Origin: CAYTET01 sp964436975
Lineage (GTDB): Bacteria; Bacillota_I; Bacilli_A; Erysipelotrichales; Erysipelotrichaceae
NCBI GenBank assembly: GCA_964436975.1
Contig: CAYTET010000004.1
Location: 1 to 45,917 of the forward strand
Length of the DNA stretch: 45,917 nt
Direction of reading: 5' to 3'
Shown here in pieces: positions 24,605 to 32,533 of this stretch (positions within the stretch are counted from its first letter, which is position 1; the number at the start of each line of letters is the position of its first letter). Position numbers and translations under genes: made by a program. Under the pieces are notes generated by a model. That model did not search any database, was not told where the DNA came from, and saw nothing but the letters and a program-made list of their open reading frames with translations.

Positions 24605-26507
24605 TAACCAGAATCCCGCGAAAAACGGCCAGAATTACGATCCGGCGGTGCTGAAACGGCTTCTGTCCTATCTGCGGGTCTATAAAGGTCCGCTGATTAT
24701 AGTGCTGATATGCATTCTGCTGTCGGCTATTGCCTCGGCAGCCTCTTCCATGTTCCTGCAGACACTGATTGATGATTACATCACGCCCCTGCTGGATTCA
24801 CCCAACCCCGTCTTTACCGGCCTGCTGCAGGCTCTGGCTGTGCTGGCAGTGGTCTATCTTATCGGCATTGCTTCTAATTTGATATACAACCGCATCATGG
24901 TCACCGTCGCCCAGGGCACGTTGAAGACCATCCGTGACGAAATGTTTGAAAAGATGCAGAAACTGCCGGTCCGTTATTTTGACAGTCATACCCATGGCGA
25001 TATCATGAGTCTTTATACCAATGATACCGACACTCTGCGGCAGTTGATCGCCCAGTCCATGGCCCAGCTGGTAACTTCCATTGCCACTATCGTTGCCGTC
25101 TTCTGCTGCATGCTTTATATCAGCATCTGGCTGACTCTGGTGGTCATCATTGCGCTGTTCTTTGTCATGCAGATTATTAAGAAAGTGACCGGTTCCAGCG
25201 GCAAATACTTTATTGAGCAGCAGCATTCTCTGGCGGATCTGGATGGCTATGTCGAAGAAATGATCAACGGCCAGAAAGTCATCAAGGTCTTCTGCCATGA
25301 AAGCAAGACCAAGGAAGAATTAGCCGTTAAGAATAAAGCCTGGGAAACCAGTTCGGCCACAGCCAACGGCTCTTCCAATGCCATGATGCCGATGATGAAT
25401 GCCCTGGGCTATGTCCTGTATGTCATTATCGCCATTGTCGGCGCCTATATGGCTATATTCAAAGTCAGCAACCTGGGACTGTTCGGCATCAATACCATCA
25501 CCCTTGGCATGATCGCCTCGTTTCTGACCCTGTCCCGCAGCTTCATCAATCCTATTTCCCAGATTGCCAACCAGTTCAACTCCATTATCACGGCGCTGGC
25601 CGGCGCCGGCCGCATCTTCGCCTTTATGGATGAAGAAGCCGAAACTGACAACGGCTATGTCACCCTGGTCAATGCCAGCGAGGAAAACGGCGTTATCAGT
25701 GAAGCTGACCATCCGACCGGTCTGTGGGCTTGGAAACATCCTCATGGCGACGGCACGCTTACTTATACCAAGCTGGAAGGCCGGATCGTCATGGATCATG
25801 TGGACTTCTCCTATGTTCCTGACAAGCAGATTCTTTATGATATTACCCTTTATGCCGAGCCGGGTCAGAAGATTGCCTTTGTCGGGGCAACCGGTGCCGG
25901 CAAGACTACTATTACCAACCTGATCAACCGCTTCTACGACATTGATGACGGCAAGATCCGCTATGACGGCATCAACATCAACAAGATCAAAAAGGCTGAT
26001 CTGCGGCGCAGCTTGGGAATGGTGCTGCAGGATGTCAACCTGTTTACCGGAACCGTAATGGAAAATCTGCGCTTCGGCAACCGGACCGCCAGCGACGAGC
26101 AGTGCATTGAAGCCGCCCGGCTGGCCAATGCTGACAGTTTCATCCGGATGCTTCCGGATGGCTATAATACCGTTCTCAAGGGCGACGGCAGCGGCCTTTC
26201 CCAGGGCCAGAGACAGCTTATCTCCATTGCCCGGGCGGCCGTAGCTGACCCGCCGGTCATGATTCTGGATGAAGCCACCTCGTCAATTGATACCCGTACC
26301 GAAGCTTTGGTTCAGGACGGCATGGATAAGCTGATGAACGGCCGGACAACCTTTGTCATCGCCCACCGTCTGTCAACCGTTCAGAATTCTGATGTCATTA
26401 TGGTTCTTGACCACGGTCATATCATCGAACGCGGCAACCATAAAAAACTCATCAGTGAAAAAGGCACCTACTACCAGCTTTACACCGGCGCCTTCGAACT
26501 CGAATAG
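24591..26507 (+). CDS. ABC exporter half-transporter, catalytic-site subunit (BmrD/LmrD-like)
   Basis: The ATG at 24591 after AGAAAGGAG gives 638 residues (an in-frame upstream ATG at 24552 has no ribosome binding site). Residues ~25-340 are the membrane domain. Residues ~385-638 are the nucleotide-binding domain, with Walker A GATGAGKTT (~432), signature LSQGQ and Walker B LILDEATSSID with the catalytic Glu (~557). In the dimer, its Walker A/B face the partner's canonical VSGGQ, while its own altered LSQGQ faces the partner's degenerate Walker B. The consensus and degenerate sites are thus neatly divided. An ~45-residue insertion before the ATPase domain (NASEENGVISEADHPTG region) resembles the larger LmrD/BmrD subunits. 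Confidence 0.92.
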   Translation: MKKRNNQNPAKNGQNYDPAVLKRLLSYLRVYKGPLIIVLICILLSAIASAASSMFLQTLIDDYITPLLDSPNPVFTGLLQALAVLAVVYLIGIASNLIYNRIMVTVAQGTLKTIRDEMFEKMQKLPVRYFDSHTHGDIMSLYTNDTDTLRQLIAQSMAQLVTSIATIVAVFCCMLYISIWLTLVVIIALFFVMQIIKKVTGSSGKYFIEQQHSLADLDGYVEEMINGQKVIKVFCHESKTKEELAVKNKAWETSSATANGSSNAMMPMMNALGYVLYVIIAIVGAYMAIFKVSNLGLFGINTITLGMIASFLTLSRSFINPISQIANQFNSIITALAGAGRIFAFMDEEAETDNGYVTLVNASEENGVISEADHPTGLWAWKHPHGDGTLTYTKLEGRIVMDHVDFSYVPDKQILYDITLYAEPGQKIAFVGATGAGKTTITNLINRFYDIDDGKIRYDGININKIKKADLRRSLGMVLQDVNLFTGTVMENLRFGNRTASDEQCIEAARLANADSFIRMLPDGYNTVLKGDGSGLSQGQRQLISIARAAVADPPVMILDEATSSIDTRTEALVQDGMDKLMNGRTTFVIAHRLSTVQNSDVIMVLDHGHIIERGNHKKLISEKGTYYQLYTGAFELE

Positions 26508-26535
26508 TCCACATATATATCTCTGTCTGCATTAT

Positions 26536-26562
26536 AAAAGCCGGCCCGCTGCCGGCTTTTTT
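26536..26562. terminator. Bidirectional terminator after the ABC exporter operon
   Basis: AAAAGCCGGC-CCGCT-GCCGGCTTTT (26536-26560) has further T residues on the plus side and A residues on the other. It ends both the ABC operon (+) and the gene stopping at 26564 (-). Confidence 0.92.
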
Positions 26563-26563
26563 A

Positions 26564-29044
26564 TTACAGCATCATCCGGTCTGAATGATGCCTGAATGAT
26601 TTTTCTCCGGAAAGCCATTTCATCATTTCATCAACAATCGCTGCTGAATCAAAGATGGTGACATAGCCTTCTATCATGGCCGCTTTCTTTTTCAGACTGG
26701 CGGCATGGGAACTGATAAAGATACGGGTCTGGCGGTGCAGATTGGCTTCCTGAATAAGATTCATGCCGGCACCGTCACCGTCAAAAGCTACCAAAACCGA
26801 CGGCCGCTGTCTGAAAATCTCATAATTAAGACTCTTGTACAGTCCCATCCCCGATGATTCCAAAGCCACCCGGACGGCCAGATCGGTGTTGCATATCTTC
26901 TTGATCTGGTCAGCACTGACCATGGACGGCACAAAAGAATATATTTCAAAGCGGCCCTTATTCTGCTCAAGCAGGTATTTCTCCGCTCCGGTCAGCCGGT
27001 AGCCGATGACAAAGAATATTTTCCGGGGATCGGCCTGCTGCAGAATGGCATCAATGATCAGCCGGTCCGATTGGCGAAGCGCCGTGAAATGACGATTGCT
27101 GTTATAGCTGCCGCCGGCAATTATGACCGGCAGACCGGTCGACGGCAGCGGTCTGATCTGCTTTTTAAAAGCCGGTCCGGCCGCAAACCGGGTCAGCGGA
27201 AACACGACAGCGGGGTCCTGCTCTTCCGCTTTAGCCAGCCGGCCAGCCAGAAGCTGGGTCAGGCTGGTATCCGCCAGCAGTCCGGCCATTTTCTTTTCCT
27301 TGCGCTCAAAATCCCGCCGGCTGACCGCAATTACCCGGTCCGCCGCCTTTTTCATCTGGATTATTTCCGCATCGCTCAGATCCAGCATTTTCTGCAGGGC
27401 CAGCTGTTCATCAATAGAATCCGTGCCGTACAGGCCGCCGCCATCCGTCCCCTGCACGCAGGGAATGCCGGCCGCCAGATACTGTTTAAGGGGGTGGCGC
27501 TTTAAAGAATTGAGATTATTAAGCCTGACATTGGAGGTAATCTGGAATTCCAGTATCACATGGTATTTCAGCAGATTAGCCAGCAGTCTTTGGCCCTTGG
27601 CTGTCGCAAGATTGGCGGTATAAAGACCATGGCCGATTCTCAGATGCGGCATTTTCTGACCCGGCTGCAGGCCGGCCGCCACGGCGTCAATGCTGCTGGC
27701 CACGTTGTCTTTGATGCTATCATTTTCGCCGGCATGAATGCGGATGACAAAGCCGGGGTCAGTGCCGGCTAAAGCCGTCAGACGGCTGATAACCGGCTGC
27801 AGATCTTTGATATCATTGATTTCTTCGCCGACGATATCGCAGCCGGCAATATACGGATCAATCATAACGGCCTGCAGGACCTGCAGATTCTGCTGGTAGT
27901 CAGCCCCGGTAATCTGATCTTTGACAATGGTCAAAGGAATCCGGCGCAAAGCGGCCAGAAAGCGCAGCCGCACTTTTGTCTCGGCATAGACGGCCGGCAT
28001 TACTTCATGGATCTGGCGCAGCGTTTCAAAGGCTCTTTCTTTGGCCACAAGGCTGGTATCGGAAATCTCGGCATAGACAATGCCGTGATCACGGTACATC
28101 CGTGCCGTCCACAGCAGAATGTCCTGATAGATCGTATTGCCGGCATAGGTTTGGCCCAGATGATCATCCAGTACGGCTTTTACTGTTCTAGCAATATCAC
28201 TGTCGGGTATCTGATCAATACTATGAAGTTTGATCCGGCGGCCCGCCGGCTTGCCTTTGGTAAAGACATAGCGGTACAGGTACACCTTTTCCAGATTGGT
28301 AAAAACCGCCTGGCCGTCTTTGATTACGGCCAGTGAAGTGCGGATGCGGGCAATATTGTAAGCGGCATTGGCTATATTATTCAGAATGAGATCCGCAAAA
28401 TTGATTCTGACGGCATCATCAATGTGACGGTCCCGGTGAGGATCAGACTGGCTGAGGTCCGTCATCCGTCCTGCGGCCAAACGGCGCTGTTTATTCAGTT
28501 TCCTGCTCTGGGCGGCGTTCAGCCGGAGGCCCAGTTTCTTGATATAGTACAGGGAGTATTCGATCTGATGACAGATGCCCAGGGCAATCAGGGTATCCGG
28601 TTCCAGATTGGCATTCATGTGGGTATGCAGATCCGCCCGGAATTTTTCCTCCTTGCGGATGAAAGTCTTGACGATGGTCTTTTCGTAAGGCAGCCGGTAA
28701 TCCTTGGTCTGGGACATCAAAGTCTTGGAAATGGCCGGAATATAGGCCTTTCTTTCAATAGTGCCGTCCGGATAAATATTGGCCACCTTGGTTTTGCCCA
28801 GATGAAAAATATAAACGGGTCTGTTGGCCGCATCCAGGTAGCATGGTATTGTGCCGGCGACAATTTTCATCCCGTCTTTAGCATAGCTCAGCGGCAGACT
28901 GAACATGACCGCCAGATTGGTAATCAGATTGCCGGTGCCGTGGTTAGGCGTCCGCAGAACATAGCTGAGCTGCTCTTTGGTCATGCTGAGGTCCACCACG
29001 ATATCTTTTTCCTTATCCAGATAGAAGCGGGCAAAGTGTTTCAC
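26564..29044 (-). CDS. Adenosine deaminase-like protein with C-terminal SLOG-like Rossmann domain
   Basis: This 826-residue protein starts at GTG after AAAGGAGA, with TATAAT upstream. The first ~130 residues match nothing I recognise. The amidohydrolase part keeps the adenosine deaminase residues: H140 and H142 (ADLHTHMNAN), H437 and E440 (RIHAGEN), H472 (RIGHG), TSN, and D534 (GTDGGG), matching H15, H17, H214, E217, H238 and D295 of mouse ADA. About 100 extra residues lie between the first and second motifs. Residues ~645-800 look like a SLOG/LOG-type nucleotide-binding fold: VIIAGGSYNSNRH, FFVIGYRLTGAEKYL, VAFDGDGAGMNLIQEA. It may deaminate or sense nucleotides in stress or defence. RdrB of the RADAR system is another large ADA-type protein, but no RdrA partner is seen here. 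Confidence 0.75.
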   Translation of the reverse strand: MKHFARFYLDKEKDIVVDLSMTKEQLSYVLRTPNHGTGNLITNLAVMFSLPLSYAKDGMKIVAGTIPCYLDAANRPVYIFHLGKTKVANIYPDGTIERKAYIPAISKTLMSQTKDYRLPYEKTIVKTFIRKEEKFRADLHTHMNANLEPDTLIALGICHQIEYSLYYIKKLGLRLNAAQSRKLNKQRRLAAGRMTDLSQSDPHRDRHIDDAVRINFADLILNNIANAAYNIARIRTSLAVIKDGQAVFTNLEKVYLYRYVFTKGKPAGRRIKLHSIDQIPDSDIARTVKAVLDDHLGQTYAGNTIYQDILLWTARMYRDHGIVYAEISDTSLVAKERAFETLRQIHEVMPAVYAETKVRLRFLAALRRIPLTIVKDQITGADYQQNLQVLQAVMIDPYIAGCDIVGEEINDIKDLQPVISRLTALAGTDPGFVIRIHAGENDSIKDNVASSIDAVAAGLQPGQKMPHLRIGHGLYTANLATAKGQRLLANLLKYHVILEFQITSNVRLNNLNSLKRHPLKQYLAAGIPCVQGTDGGGLYGTDSIDEQLALQKMLDLSDAEIIQMKKAADRVIAVSRRDFERKEKKMAGLLADTSLTQLLAGRLAKAEEQDPAVVFPLTRFAAGPAFKKQIRPLPSTGLPVIIAGGSYNSNRHFTALRQSDRLIIDAILQQADPRKIFFVIGYRLTGAEKYLLEQNKGRFEIYSFVPSMVSADQIKKICNTDLAVRVALESSGMGLYKSLNYEIFRQRPSVLVAFDGDGAGMNLIQEANLHRQTRIFISSHAASLKKKAAMIEGYVTIFDSAAIVDEMMKWLSGEKSFRHHSDRMML

Positions 29045-29211
29045 GGCCAGTCTCCTTTGGCTATTATATTAGCACCAGTTGACCCCCGGACGACACAATG
29101 AACCAAAAATATTGGCCGTCTTACAATAAAGCCGCCTGAAATCTCCCCTTTTACAGTCGATTTGAGTATACTTAACTGAGCATGTATTTTCGATCCGGAG
29201 GCGGATAAACT

Positions 29212-30288
29212 ATGCTGGCTCAGCTGCTGCTGGAAAACTTTACTACCCTTTGTCTGCTGGTCGGCCTCGGCATCATTGCCACGACCAACAAAAATCTTGA
29301 CGAGCGGACCAATAACAGCTTTATTGCTTTTATCTGGCTGGTTGTGCTGCTGACAGCGGCCGACATGGCCGATTCCTACCTGGCCAAACTGACTTATCCG
29401 ACAGTATGGCGCTATCTGACCTCGGCGGCCGGCTACACCATCAGGCCGGCTTCGCTGATGCTGTTCATCAGCATTCTGCTGCGGCGCAAGAGAACAAATA
29501 TGTTGTTATGGCTGCCGGTGCTGATTCTGGGACTGATTGCCTTTAGCAGTTATTTTACCCACCTGATGTTCTGGTTTGATGCCGGCAACGATTTTGTCCG
29601 CGGGCCGTTGGGCTTTCTTTCCCATATCCTAAGCGGAGCTTATCTGGCGGCCCTGGTTTTTCTGACCCTCAAGATGCACCGCCACATCACTGCCGGGGAG
29701 ATCTTTACCGTTCTTTATGTAGCCGGTATCTGCGTGCTGGCTACGTATCTGGAAAGCGTGCTTTCCGACTGCAAGTTTTTATTGAATGGCGCTATGGCTG
29801 TTTCCTGTGCCCTGTATTATGTGGTCCTGTATATTGAAACATACCGGCGCGATCCGCTGACCGGACTGATGAACCGGCGCAGTTTTTACCTGGAGGCCCG
29901 CAGGCGGCACAATCAGTCACTGGCTGTCATCTCCATCGATATGAACTGTCTTAAGGAAATCAATGACAGCCAGGGCCACAGCCACGGTGATGATGCCCTG
30001 CAGAAAGTAGCCAATGTTCTGTTGGACAACAGCGGCCGGCTGTTTTATCCCTGCCGGATCGGCGGCGATGAATTCATGGTGCTGGGCCGCCAGCAGAATG
30101 AAAGTTTGGTCAATGGGTTTATTGAAACTGTCCGCCGGGCGCTGGCTGAAAGCGGCCTGACAGCTTCTATCGGCTGGGCTTTCTATTCACCCGGCGACTG
30201 TTTTGATGATGTCTGCATCAAGGCTGACAGTCTGATGTATGCCGACAAGAAAAATTACCGGCACCGGCAGAATCAGCGCCTTAGCTGA
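29212..30288 (+). CDS. Membrane diguanylate cyclase (GGDEF domain), no I-site
   Basis: This 358-residue protein has about six predicted transmembrane helices in residues 1-205 (starting LLLENFTTLCLLVGLGIIA). A GGDEF domain follows, with DPLTGLMNRRSFYLEARRR, SIDMNCLKEINDSQGHSHGDD and RIGGDEF near 284. The RxxD inhibitory site is missing (GRLF stands there), so feedback inhibition by c-di-GMP is not expected, unlike the other cyclase at 17046-18203. The domain is slightly shortened in its middle. The start follows CCGGAGGCGG. It is transcribed away from the deaminase-like gene, across a 167-bp divergent spacer. Its signal is unknown. Confidence 0.88.
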   Translation: MLAQLLLENFTTLCLLVGLGIIATTNKNLDERTNNSFIAFIWLVVLLTAADMADSYLAKLTYPTVWRYLTSAAGYTIRPASLMLFISILLRRKRTNMLLWLPVLILGLIAFSSYFTHLMFWFDAGNDFVRGPLGFLSHILSGAYLAALVFLTLKMHRHITAGEIFTVLYVAGICVLATYLESVLSDCKFLLNGAMAVSCALYYVVLYIETYRRDPLTGLMNRRSFYLEARRRHNQSLAVISIDMNCLKEINDSQGHSHGDDALQKVANVLLDNSGRLFYPCRIGGDEFMVLGRQQNESLVNGFIETVRRALAESGLTASIGWAFYSPGDCFDDVCIKADSLMYADKKNYRHRQNQRLS

Positions 30289-30311
30289 CAGTCCGGCTTT
30301 ATTGTCAGGTT

Positions 30312-30340
30312 AAAAAAGGCAGGTCCGCAGGATCTGCCTT
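30312..30340 (-). terminator. Terminator downstream of the disrupted MATE remnant region
   Basis: AAGGCAG-x-TCC and GGA-x-CTGCCTT (30316-30326 with 30330-30340) form a hairpin followed by T residues on the minus strand. It lies just past the stop at 30366. It can also fold on the plus strand after the GGDEF gene. Confidence 0.7.
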
Positions 30341-30365
30341 CTGTCAGTCAAATAATGGACAGCGG

Positions 30366-30647
30366 TCAGCTGATGGTCCGCCACGGCTCCGGTTCAACAA
30401 TTTCATAGCTGACATTGCCCGGCTTGCCGTCAGCCCGCAGTCCTTTTTCATTCATCGGATAAGTCCAATACCTGACCCGGCCGTTGCGCTCGCTTTTCTG
30501 ACGGGCATCCGTGCCGGCGATTATTCTTTCACAGCAGTCCATCACATTATCCAGCAGTTCTTTAGGTGATTCATAGCCGGTGTGCGACCGGATGATGTAA
30601 TCGTATTGGTCCTCAATGGACTCATACCTGCAGAAACTGCCCGACAA
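30366..30647 (-). CDS. Hypothetical protein, possibly a remnant joined to a MATE gene start
   Basis: The frame is open for 93 codons with only a TTG start at 30647, and that start lies inside the MATE N-terminal remnant in another frame. The sequence from about residue 9 (SIEDQYDYIIRSHTGYESPKELLDNVMDCCERII) is hydrophilic and helical, followed by RVRYWTYPMNEKG and a polar tail. I do not recognise a family. No ribosome binding site is convincing at 30647. It probably is the 3' part of a gene that lost its start through a deletion fusing it to the MATE fragment. A terminator follows. Expression would need the MATE remnant's promoter. Confidence 0.4.
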   Translation of the reverse strand: MSGSFCRYESIEDQYDYIIRSHTGYESPKELLDNVMDCCERIIAGTDARQKSERNGRVRYWTYPMNEKGLRADGKPGNVSYEIVEPEPWRTIS

Positions 30648-30717
30648 ACAAAGGGATGGCGAATAATAGAAGGACCCTCCAGATCGATCCTTCCGTCAGA
30701 TTAATTTTTCGATTCAT
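30622..30717 (-). pseudogene. MATE transporter N-terminal fragment (truncated gene)
   Basis: ATG at 30715-30717 opens a frame beginning MNRKINLTEGSIWRVLLLF, with a further AIPLFVGQFLQ before it stops after 31 codons. INLTEGSIWRVLLLFAIPL is the usual first segment of a MATE transporter, which would run to about 450 residues. The rest of the gene is missing, and unrelated coding sequence (the 30366 frame) follows without a gap. This is a 5' remnant left by a deletion or recombination. A complete MATE gene lies close by at 30814. Confidence 0.75.
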
Positions 30718-30721
30718 AAAA

Positions 30722-30763
30722 GCCTCTTTCTTACACTTTCAATTTTAAGCGTAAGAAAGAGGC
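30722..30763. promoter_or_regulatory. Long inverted repeat upstream of the MATE remnant
   Basis: GCCTCTTTCTTAC (30722-30734) and GTAAGAAAGAGGC (30751-30763) are perfect 13-bp arms around 16 nt; CTT/AAG extends them after one mismatch. It lies where the promoter of the MATE remnant would be and may be a large operator (MerR or TetR type) or a terminator for the MATE gene ending at 30814. Confidence 0.6.
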
Positions 30764-30813
30764 GACATTGTTTCATAATGTTCTCTATTATATTAACGAT
30801 TGTGAAAAAATCA

Positions 30814-32271
30814 TCATTGAATCAGCCCACTGGCCGGCTGTTTTATTTCTGCTTCTGCTGCCAAGCCCTGTTTGGCCTGCGCCCTGCCGAGCTGACGGAA
30901 AGTCGCCGCAATGAGAACGGCCGTGACCGCAAAAGTCAGCAGATCGGCGGCCGGAAAAGAGAACAGCACGCCGTCAAGGCCCCAGAAACGCGGCAGCAGC
31001 AGCGCTAAGCCGACCCCCAGCACGATTTCCCGCAGCAGGGAGATAACGGTTGATGAAACAGCATGGCCGATGGATTGCAGATAGATGAACGTTCCCTTGT
31101 TGACTGTTGCCACCGGCAGCAGGCAGAGGTAGATCCGGAAACATCTGACCGCAAAAGCCGTATAATAGCTGCTTTCATTGGCAGCCCCGAAAATATCAAT
31201 AAGCTGATAGGGCAGAAACTCGGCAATCAGCAGCGCCCCGGTTCCTACGGCCGCTTCAACGGCCAATAGAATTGAAAACATCCGGCGGGCCCGGTCATAC
31301 CGGCCGGCTCCGACGTTATACCCTACTACCGGGATGCAGCCGGCAGCTGTCCCGACCGCTATGGAAATGACCACCTGGAAAAACTTCATGACAATGCCGA
31401 TCACCGCCATCGGTATATGAGTGTATTCAGCCTGACCGAAGACCGGATCAAGGCGGGAATATATGCTGACCATGTTATTGACCGCGGCCATGGAAAATAC
31501 CAGTGAAATCTGGGAAAGAAAACTGGTCATGCCCAGCGGCAGATACTGCCTGATCAGCCCGCCGGCCAGATGGAAATCCGACCGCTGCAGCTTTACGGCC
31601 TTCATGCGGAACAGATAGGCGGCGGACAAAACGGCCGTGATGATCTGGCCTATCACCGTCGCCAGAGCCGCTCCGCTCATGCCCCAGCGGAAAACATAGA
31701 TGAAAAGCGGATCCAGAATAATATTGGCCGCTGCTCCGGCCAGCGTAGCCGCCATGGCATATTTCGGACTGCCGTCCGAACGGATGATGGGATTAAGGGC
31801 CTGGCCGAACATGTAAAACGGAATGCCGACTGTAATCCAGAAAAAATACTGCTGGGAAAACAGATAAGTCTGCTCATTGACTGTCCCGCCAAAAAGAGCC
31901 AGCAGCTGTGAAGATGTCAGCAGATACACGGCTGTAATCACCAGACTGGCCGCAACCGTTATGACAACGGCACTGCCGATGCTGCCGGCCGCCTTATCCT
32001 TCTGTTGACGGCCCAGACTGAGACTGACAAAAGAGCAGCAGCCGTCCCCGATCATTACCGCCACCGCCAGCGTGACTATTGTTAAAGGATAGACGACCGT
32101 ATTGGCCGCATTGCCGTAAGAACCCAGATAGGCAGCATTGGCAATAAAAATCTGGTCAACGATATTGTACAGTGATGCCACCAGCAGTGAAATAATGCAT
32201 GGTATGGCATACTGGCGCATCAGCCGCCCTACTTTCTCGGTTTCCAGAAATGAATTTGTTTTTTGATCCAT
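30814..32271 (-). CDS. MATE family efflux transporter
   Basis: This is a 485-residue, twelve-helix transporter. The N-terminus (ETEKVGRLMRQYAIPCIISLLVASLYNIVDQIFIANA) and the second half (GLIRQYLPLGMTSFLSQISLVFSMAAVNNMVSIYS) show the twofold MATE repeat. It belongs to the Bacillota MepA/NorM-like branch that exports drugs or metabolites by Na+ or H+ antiport. The ATG lies 9 nt after GGGAGGTT. The leader contains a hairpin with a T run that could attenuate transcription, and a promoter with TTGAAA lies 17 bp from TAATAA further upstream. It is clearly different in sequence from the other MATE protein at 20544. Confidence 0.92.
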   Translation of the reverse strand: MDQKTNSFLETEKVGRLMRQYAIPCIISLLVASLYNIVDQIFIANAAYLGSYGNAANTVVYPLTIVTLAVAVMIGDGCCSFVSLSLGRQQKDKAAGSIGSAVVITVAASLVITAVYLLTSSQLLALFGGTVNEQTYLFSQQYFFWITVGIPFYMFGQALNPIIRSDGSPKYAMAATLAGAAANIILDPLFIYVFRWGMSGAALATVIGQIITAVLSAAYLFRMKAVKLQRSDFHLAGGLIRQYLPLGMTSFLSQISLVFSMAAVNNMVSIYSRLDPVFGQAEYTHIPMAVIGIVMKFFQVVISIAVGTAAGCIPVVGYNVGAGRYDRARRMFSILLAVEAAVGTGALLIAEFLPYQLIDIFGAANESSYYTAFAVRCFRIYLCLLPVATVNKGTFIYLQSIGHAVSSTVISLLREIVLGVGLALLLPRFWGLDGVLFSFPAADLLTFAVTAVLIAATFRQLGRAQAKQGLAAEAEIKQPASGLIQ

Positions 32272-32327
32272 AAGTTAAAGAACCTCCCTGATCAGCTATT
32301 CCTTCACCTCCCGCTGATCGTCTGAAT

Positions 32328-32393
32328 AAAAAAACGATACCAGGGCCGGTGTCTGTATCGTATCAGATGGCAGTGCGGCGCCTCTTGTATCGT
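32328..32393 (-). promoter_or_regulatory. Leader attenuator of the second MATE gene with competing arms
   Basis: On the minus strand ACGATAC (32355-32361) pairs with GTATCGT (32334-32340), followed by six T residues, a terminator before the MATE ribosome binding site. A second copy of ACGATAC lies at 32387-32393 and can pair with the same 3' arm or leave it free. This duplication of the 5' arm suggests alternative folding. Confidence 0.5.
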
Positions 32394-32414
32394 TTCGGAA
32401 TATTATGCCCTCAA

Positions 32415-32443
32415 TTATTAACACGGATTGCGCCGTATTTCAA
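32415..32443 (-). promoter_or_regulatory. Putative promoter of the second MATE gene
   Basis: TTGAAA (complement of 32438-32443) and TAATAA (complement of 32415-32420) are 17 bp apart on the minus strand. The spacer holds ACGG/CCGT symmetry. It lies about 150 nt before the start, ahead of the leader hairpin. Confidence 0.45.
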
Positions 32444-32473
32444 ACTTTTTTTATTGCCTGGGAAATGATATTG

Positions 32474-32507
32474 AAAAGCGGCGAACCGTCTTTGGCCGGT
32501 TTGCCGC
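32474..32507 (-). terminator. Terminator of the etfBA-lctD-like operon
   Basis: An 11-bp stem (GCGGC-A-AACCG with CGGTT-C-GCCGC, minus strand) is followed by TTTT (complement of 32474-32477). It lies 26 nt past the stop at 32534. Confidence 0.75.
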
Positions 32508-32533
32508 CTGTCAGTCAATAAATGAAGAAAACG

